Source: Bacteroidota bacterium (lineage in GTDB: Bacteria > Bacteroidota > Bacteroidia > Bacteroidales > Lentimicrobiaceae). From it: 11,209 bases of DNA. Positions 7,012 to 11,209 of the stretch are shown here, piece by piece. The notes beneath the pieces were generated by a model. That model was not told where the DNA came from, ran no database searches, and saw nothing but the letters and a program-made list of their open reading frames with translations. The stretch lies in NCBI GenBank assembly GCA_023428585.1, contig JAEYXG010000234.1, positions 1 to 11,209 on the forward strand, written 5' to 3'. Position 1 is the stretch's first letter, and each line of letters starts with the position of its first letter. The position numbers were made by a program, and so were the translations under genes.

Positions 7012-8337
7012 ATGGCAAAAAGGCTTAAAGATACTTTATACGAGAAAATCCAGGACTGGAGACCACGGACAGAACGCCTAATGAAAGAATATGGCGATGT
7101 TGTAGTCGACAAGGTCACTATCAGTCAGATTTTAGGTGGTATGAGAGGAATCGTTTCATTGGTTTCCGATATTTCATACCTTGATCCAATGGAAGGAATT
7201 CGTTACAGAGGTTATACCTTGCCTGAGGTGTTTGAAAAACTACCAAAGGCTAAAAACTCTGAAATGCCGACTGTGGAATCGTTGTTCTATCTGCTTCTTA
7301 CCGGTGATATACCCAATGAAGAACAAGCCGCAGAAGTTGCCGATGAATTCAATAAAAGAAGGATTCTTCCCCGATATATCTATGAAGTAATTGATGGAAT
7401 GCCATGCTGCAGTCACCCAATGACAATTTTTTCTACAGCGATACTAACCATGCATCGTGAGTCGTTCTTTACAAAGAAATACCATGCCGGGTTGCAAAAG
7501 GCTGATTACTGGGATCCTACCTATGAGGATACACTTAATCTACTGGCCAAATTACCTGAGATAGCTACGTACATATATGCCAAACTATATCGTGATGGCA
7601 AACGAATACAGTCAAATCCAAATCTTGATTTGGGTGGTAACTTTGCTCACATGATGGGGATACCCAAGCCTTATGACGATGTATCACGTATGCATTTCAT
7701 TATTCAAGCAGACCATGAAGCAGGAAATGTAAGTGCTCATACCGGGCATTTGGTAGCCAGTTCTTTGTCAGACGTTTATCTTTCCATTTCTGCAATGGTT
7801 AATGGATTGGCAGGTCCATTGCATGGTTTGGCCAATCAGGAAGTATTGCGCTGGTTGCAGGACCTTATGGAGAAAATGAATGGAGAAGTGCCTTCTGCTG
7901 ATATCCTTAAAAAGTATGTTTGGGATACCCTCAACTCAGGACAGGTTATACCGGGATTTGGGCATGCCGTTTTACGTAAAACTGATCCCAGATATATGCT
8001 GCAGCGAGAGTTTAGCCTGAAGAATCTTAGAGAAGATCCATTATTTGAAGTGGTTAGTATGCTTTATGATATTGTACCCCCAATTCTTAAGGAACAAGGT
8101 AAGGCAAAAAATCCATGGCCAAATGTTGATGCACAGTCAGGCGTAATCCAGTGGCATTATGGTGTGAAGGAATATGATTTCTATACCGTTTTATTTGGAA
8201 TAGGCCGTTCAATTGGTATATGTGCCAATATTATTTGGGACAGAGCATTGGGATATCCACTTGAAAGGCCAAAATCACTGACCACTTCAATGCTTGAAGA
8301 TTTTGCGGCAGGCAGGCCTGTAATAATAGAAGATTAA
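7012..8337 (+). CDS. gltA: Citrate synthase, mitochondrial-like type
   Basis: This enzyme condenses acetyl-CoA with oxaloacetate to citrate, the entry step of the TCA cycle. The 441-residue protein carries the catalytic triad: His271 in GPLHGLANQEV, His318 in PGFGHAVLRKTDPRY and Asp373 in PWPNVDAQSGV. These segments, with EQGKAKNPWPNVDA (361-374), YTVLFG (391-396) and RALGYPLERPKS (411-422), closely resemble animal mitochondrial citrate synthase and not the hexameric NADH-regulated E. coli GltA. I see no E. coli-type N-terminal NADH-binding domain. An aconitase gene is not adjacent. It is probably cotranscribed with icd: the 29-base AT-rich gap has no clear promoter or hairpin. The start at 7012 gives a conventional N-terminus (MAKRLKDTLYEKI). 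Confidence 0.97.
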   Translation: MAKRLKDTLYEKIQDWRPRTERLMKEYGDVVVDKVTISQILGGMRGIVSLVSDISYLDPMEGIRYRGYTLPEVFEKLPKAKNSEMPTVESLFYLLLTGDIPNEEQAAEVADEFNKRRILPRYIYEVIDGMPCCSHPMTIFSTAILTMHRESFFTKKYHAGLQKADYWDPTYEDTLNLLAKLPEIATYIYAKLYRDGKRIQSNPNLDLGGNFAHMMGIPKPYDDVSRMHFIIQADHEAGNVSAHTGHLVASSLSDVYLSISAMVNGLAGPLHGLANQEVLRWLQDLMEKMNGEVPSADILKKYVWDTLNSGQVIPGFGHAVLRKTDPRYMLQREFSLKNLREDPLFEVVSMLYDIVPPILKEQGKAKNPWPNVDAQSGVIQWHYGVKEYDFYTVLFGIGRSIGICANIIWDRALGYPLERPKSLTTSMLEDFAAGRPVIIED

Positions 8338-8373
8338 GGTATAGAGGCACTTTTAATCACCTGTTAATCTAGC

Positions 8374-8400
8374 TTGTGCTGATAGATAGGCAACTATAAT
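8374..8400 (+). promoter_or_regulatory. Low-confidence promoter before yjbQ
   Basis: TTG (8374-8376) is followed after 18 bases by TATAAT (8395-8400), resembling a conventional sigma-70 layout; a second -7-like TAACTTTA sits at 8410-8417 without a matching TTG. The 87-base gap after gltA has no convincing terminator, so read-through from icd-gltA is equally possible. Confidence 0.25.
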
Positions 8401-8424
8401 TTATTGAACTAACTTTAATTTGAA

Positions 8425-8835
8425 ATGGTGAAGCAGATAGAATTTTCGCTTCCTCCGTTCAGAAGAGGTTTTCATCTCATTACTGATTTGGTTGTAAAGC
8501 ATTTGCACGAACTCCCTGACGCAGGAGTATTGCATCTGTTTATCAAACACACTTCGGCCGGGATATGTATCAATGAGAATTCAGCACCTGAAGTGTTGGA
8601 GGATTTTGATATGTTCTTCAATAAGTTGGTTCCGGAAGGCGATTATCTATATATGCATTCTGAAGAAGGGAAAGATGATATGCCGGGGCATATTAAATCA
8701 GTGCTTTCAGGTCATTCACTGCACGTGCCTATTACCTGTGGAAAATTAAACCTGGGTACCTGGCAGGGAATATATCTTTGTGAATTCAGAAATAATGGAG
8801 GCTCCAGAAAACTGATTGCAAGTATTATTTCGTAA
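8425..8835 (+). CDS. yjbQ: YjbQ/UPF0047 family protein
   Basis: This is a compact single-domain member of the UPF0047 (YjbQ) family, annotated in databases as secondary thiamine-phosphate synthase because members can complement thiE mutants weakly. The true physiological role is unsettled. At 136 residues it has the usual length. The family blocks are all present: IKHTSAGICINENS (40-53) with His42 and Asn50; HSEEGKDDMPGHIKS (78-92) with Asp84, Asp85 and His89; and GKLNLGTWQGIYLCEF (106-121). The clustered His and Asp residues fit a metal or phosphate site. It is cytosolic, with no signal or membrane segment. It follows gltA by 87 bases and is convergent with the epimerase, with only 3 bases between the stop codons. 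Confidence 0.93.
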   Translation: MVKQIEFSLPPFRRGFHLITDLVVKHLHELPDAGVLHLFIKHTSAGICINENSAPEVLEDFDMFFNKLVPEGDYLYMHSEEGKDDMPGHIKSVLSGHSLHVPITCGKLNLGTWQGIYLCEFRNNGGSRKLIASIIS

Positions 8836-8838
8836 TGT

Positions 8839-9822
8839 TTATTCTAAGCTGTCCACATACCAGTCAATAGCTTTCTCCAACCCTTCTTTCAGGCTATATT
8901 GAGGATCATATCCCAACAATGTTCTGGCTTTGTCAATGGAAGCCAATGAATGCTTGACATCTCCTTGTCGGTTAGGCCCATAGGTAGGTATGATCCATTC
9001 AATATCAGCATTGTGCTTACTTAAAAACCTAACGAGATATGAGTATAGCTCATTAAGAGTTGTATTTTCACCAAAAGCAACATTGTAAACCGTATTGATT
9101 GCTGAAGGATTTGATGTTAGCAATGCCAGCTGATTGATCTGTACGACATTATCAATGTATGTAAAATCCCTGCTTTGGCTTCCATCACCATTGATAACAG
9201 GTGGTTTTCCATTAATAAGAGATCTGATAAATTTGGGTATTACAGCAGCATATTCGCCTTCCGGGTCTTGCCGTTTGCCAAAAACATTGAAATACCTCAA
9301 TCCTATGGTTTCCATGCCATAAAGATCGGCAAATACCTTGGCATAAAGTTCATTCACGTATTTAGTGATGGCATATGGTGAGAGGGGCTTGCCAATAACA
9401 TCCTCAACTTTAGGGAGTGCCTGATGATCACCATAGGTAGATGAACTTGCAGCATACACAAACCGTTTTACACCTGAGTCCCTTGCGGCAATAAGCATTT
9501 TAACAAAACCGTCAATGTTCACTTCAGTGGAAGTTACCGGGTCATTTATTGATCTGGGCACGGAGCCCAATGCAGCCTGGTGAAGAATATATTCCACTCC
9601 ACTGCATGCTTTATGGCATGTTTCCTGGTCACGTATATCGCCTTCAATGAGCGTGAACAATGGATTGGCTTTAAATTCCTCTATGTTTTGATGCTTACCC
9701 GTGGAGAAGTTATCCAGACACGTTACCTTATTGCCTTGATTAAGCAATGTTTCAACAAGATTAGATCCTATAAAACCGGCACCCCCGGTTACAAGAACTC
9801 TTGATGAATGAAGTTTCGTCAT
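8839..9822 (-). CDS. WbpP-like UDP-N-acetylhexosamine 4-epimerase (extended SDR)
   Basis: This is an NAD-dependent extended short-chain dehydrogenase of 327 residues. It shows the nucleotide-binding GGAGFIG (13-19), the HQAALGSVPRSINDP segment (81-95), AASSSTYGDH (124-133), catalytic Tyr150 and Lys154 in SPYAITKY, and RYFNVFGKRQDP (176-187). The sequence runs parallel to Pseudomonas WbpP (UDP-GlcNAc/UDP-GalNAc C4-epimerase) throughout, including GDVKHSLA (287-294). Ser292 there appears to correspond to the small residue that lets WbpP accept N-acetylated sugars. The likely product is therefore UDP-GalNAc for lipopolysaccharide or other surface glycans, although UDP-GlcNAcA/GalNAcA epimerisation is possible. 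It lies 29 bases after the DUF4340 gene with no promoter seen between. No glycosyltransferase is in the window. Confidence 0.9.
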   Translation of the reverse strand: MTKLHSSRVLVTGGAGFIGSNLVETLLNQGNKVTCLDNFSTGKHQNIEEFKANPLFTLIEGDIRDQETCHKACSGVEYILHQAALGSVPRSINDPVTSTEVNIDGFVKMLIAARDSGVKRFVYAASSSTYGDHQALPKVEDVIGKPLSPYAITKYVNELYAKVFADLYGMETIGLRYFNVFGKRQDPEGEYAAVIPKFIRSLINGKPPVINGDGSQSRDFTYIDNVVQINQLALLTSNPSAINTVYNVAFGENTTLNELYSYLVRFLSKHNADIEWIIPTYGPNRQGDVKHSLASIDKARTLLGYDPQYSLKEGLEKAIDWYVDSLE

Positions 9823-9851
9823 GATATGGAATGTTGAGTTTAGTTAATTGC

Positions 9852-10910
9852 CTAAAGTGCAGGTGAACCGGTAAAGCCTGACAATGGTATCAGAATTTTG
9901 TCGAATACAAAGAACTGCACCACTACAAAATCAGTTTCATTTACAAGGCCATACATTCTGTCGAGGTCATAGGTAATGAGTGAACCATCAAAGATATCTA
10001 TCTCAGGTTCAGGTAGCAGACGGACGAATGTACGGATGGATTGCTTTTGGCCATCGTTGGTTTCAAGAGTTATAATATGCTTTGGAGCAGAGTTCATTAT
10101 GGAATCCATTTTTTGAGGTTCCATATCATTCATTAACACTTCGTAATTAATTTTACGGAAAGCGTTGACAAAGCTCACTAATTTTAGTGTATCATAAGGT
10201 GACACTGTTGAATTGTCGAAGAGTCTGGTAAGCTTTAAACTAGTATTATTAAGGTTTTCAACTTTAAAGGACTCCATTGGCTGGTCAAGGAATTCAACTT
10301 TTATACTTTTTATTTCAGGTAACTTCTTATTAAAGATGGTGTGAACCCTCCAATCAGTCTCTGATGTTGAAAATCGGGTGGCAATAAAACCTCTTAGACC
10401 GGGCATATAAATTACAACAGGAGTACTGGCATCTTCCATTAATGCAAAAGTGCCGGTATTATCCATTGTGGCATCGCCGATATAGAATGTTTTTGTGAGT
10501 TTTTCATGTGGGAATAGTTTTATACCACCTATGTTGATGCGGAATTTCATTTGGTAAATTTCAACTTTAACCGATTTAACGGCCATCATCTTTAGGATGT
10601 TATCGTGGGCAGCCTTGGCAACTGGTTCTCTAACTTCAATGTTGGCAAGTGTTTGAAGTAGTATTTGCATGTTTTCCTGCATCGCACCATATTTGCCGTT
10701 CAGTTTCCATGTGCCTGATTCTGTCCTTTCCAGTAGAACCTTTTGATCTGACTTATCTGCCATAAAAATCTTTGTAACAGAAGCCGTATCCTTAACTGTA
10801 AACTCACTTATTTCAGGGTTAAGTGTACTGCTTGATTTTGAATAGAATAGCAAGGCGGCAGTAACAGCCAAAAGCAGAGTGATAATAAGAAGTGTTTTAT
10901 TTTTATTCAT
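9852..10910 (-). CDS. Membrane-anchored DUF4340 protein linked to GldG
   Basis: The function of this family is unknown. The 352-residue protein has a short basic start (MNKNK) and one hydrophobic segment at about 6-23, an uncleaved anchor or signal, leaving about 325 residues most likely in the periplasm. DUF4340-type features are TWKLNGKYGAMQENMQILLQTL (67-88), FYIGDATMDNTGTFAL (142-157), a YMPGLRGFIATRF block (168-180) followed by TDWRVHTIF (185-193), and the C-terminal YDLDRMYGLVNETDFVVVQ (314-332). No catalytic motif is apparent. The gene follows gldG after 11 bases, so it is almost certainly cotranscribed. From that context I infer that it is an extracytoplasmic partner of the GldF/GldG ABC-type complex. 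Confidence 0.85.
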   Translation of the reverse strand: MNKNKTLLIITLLLAVTAALLFYSKSSSTLNPEISEFTVKDTASVTKIFMADKSDQKVLLERTESGTWKLNGKYGAMQENMQILLQTLANIEVREPVAKAAHDNILKMMAVKSVKVEIYQMKFRINIGGIKLFPHEKLTKTFYIGDATMDNTGTFALMEDASTPVVIYMPGLRGFIATRFSTSETDWRVHTIFNKKLPEIKSIKVEFLDQPMESFKVENLNNTSLKLTRLFDNSTVSPYDTLKLVSFVNAFRKINYEVLMNDMEPQKMDSIMNSAPKHIITLETNDGQKQSIRTFVRLLPEPEIDIFDGSLITYDLDRMYGLVNETDFVVVQFFVFDKILIPLSGFTGSPAL

Positions 10911-10921
10911 GATAAGTATGG

Positions 10922-11209
10922 TTACTTGCTAAAACGCTTTTTACGTATTGCGAATTGAATTATTCCAAATAAGATAATGAGCAGAACTGGAACAACTATA
11001 TTGATTAGTTGCCAGCCCAATAAGTTTTCACGCGCTTTGTTGACATCAAGTGCTCTAAGTTTGAGCTCACGGGATCTTACTGACATAAGACCGTTGTCAT
11101 CACAAAGATAATTGACGGCATTGAGCATCAATTCCTTGTTCCCGAATGTTTGACCTGTATGCCTGTCATAACCCAGAGGCAATGGAGTATAGGTGCCATT
11201 TGAAAATTG
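10922..11209 (-). CDS. gldG: Gliding-motility ABC transporter protein GldG, C-terminal end (partial)
   Basis: Only the last 95 codons are in the window; the frame stays open to the right edge, so the true start lies outside. A TTG at 11182 in this frame is internal and encodes the Leu of LPLGYDRHTGQ. The fragment shows the conserved GldG ending: FGNKELMLNAVNYLCDD, the VRSRELKLRALD stretch, then a single membrane span (about LINIVVPVLLIILFGIIQF) and a basic cytoplasmic tail (RKKRFSK). GldG is a membrane component that acts with GldA and GldF, which in Flavobacterium are needed for gliding; homologues also occur in non-gliding Bacteroidota, so motility is not implied. The DUF4340 gene follows after 11 bases. 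Confidence 0.88.
   Translation of the reverse strand, partial: QFSNGTYTPLPLGYDRHTGQTFGNKELMLNAVNYLCDDNGLMSVRSRELKLRALDVNKARENLLGWQLINIVVPVLLIILFGIIQFAIRKKRFSK

Noticed and set aside
8332..8358. GATTAA...TTAATC hairpin at the end of gltA as a terminator
   Set aside because: The stem is six AT-rich pairs with a long loop and no T-run; too weak for an intrinsic terminator.
9580..9804. Plus-strand open frames (here and at 9134-9381) opposite the epimerase
   Set aside because: Both are shadows of the conserved NAD-binding and catalytic regions of the epimerase.
11180..11182. TTG as the start of a small 86-residue protein
   Set aside because: The frame is open to the window edge and the residues before it continue a GldG-like sequence, so this is an internal leucine.

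Overview
The window is ordinary, fully occupied chromosome from a member of the phylum Bacteroidota, probably a free-living or environmental Bacteroidales-like lineage. The evidence is the end of a gliding-motility GldG protein, an orphan TonB-dependent receptor with an N-terminal carboxypeptidase-D-like regulatory domain, a mitochondrial-type citrate synthase next to icd, AT-rich leaders without Shine-Dalgarno sequences, and promoter elements resembling the Bacteroidota TTG / TAnnTTTG type. Base composition is moderately AT-rich and looks even across the window. I see no rRNA, tRNA, CRISPR array, insertion sequence, phage gene or sign of recent transfer.

Layout. Positions 67-2703 (+) hold three housekeeping genes: dprA (protection of incoming single-stranded DNA), rsgA (30S ribosome-assembly GTPase) and dtd (D-aminoacyl-tRNA deacylase, TTG start). 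Positions 2713-5516 (-) hold a TonB-dependent outer-membrane receptor preceded by a small DCC-family (DUF393) putative thiol-disulfide oxidoreductase. A 188-bp divergent intergenic region then leads to icd and gltA (5705-8337, +), two consecutive TCA-cycle genes that form a likely operon, followed by yjbQ (+). On the minus strand from the right edge run gldG (3' end only), a DUF4340 membrane-anchored protein and a WbpP-like UDP-N-acetylhexosamine 4-epimerase. These are spaced 11 and 29 bp apart and could be one transcript.

How the genes relate. icd and gltA make the oxidative entry of the TCA cycle (citrate formation and NADPH-yielding isocitrate oxidation), but aconitase is not beside them. 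The gldG-DUF4340 pair looks like part of an ABC-type membrane complex, and the epimerase supplies a sugar nucleotide for surface polysaccharide. The other genes look like independent neighbours. Two convergent junctions (dtd/receptor, 9 bp; yjbQ/epimerase, 3 bp) have no visible intrinsic terminator.

I found no clear previously undescribed system. The observations most worth a second look are two inverted repeats overlapping predicted -33 elements (icd-gltA and the receptor), the GldG-linked DUF4340 protein and the mitochondrial-like citrate synthase.
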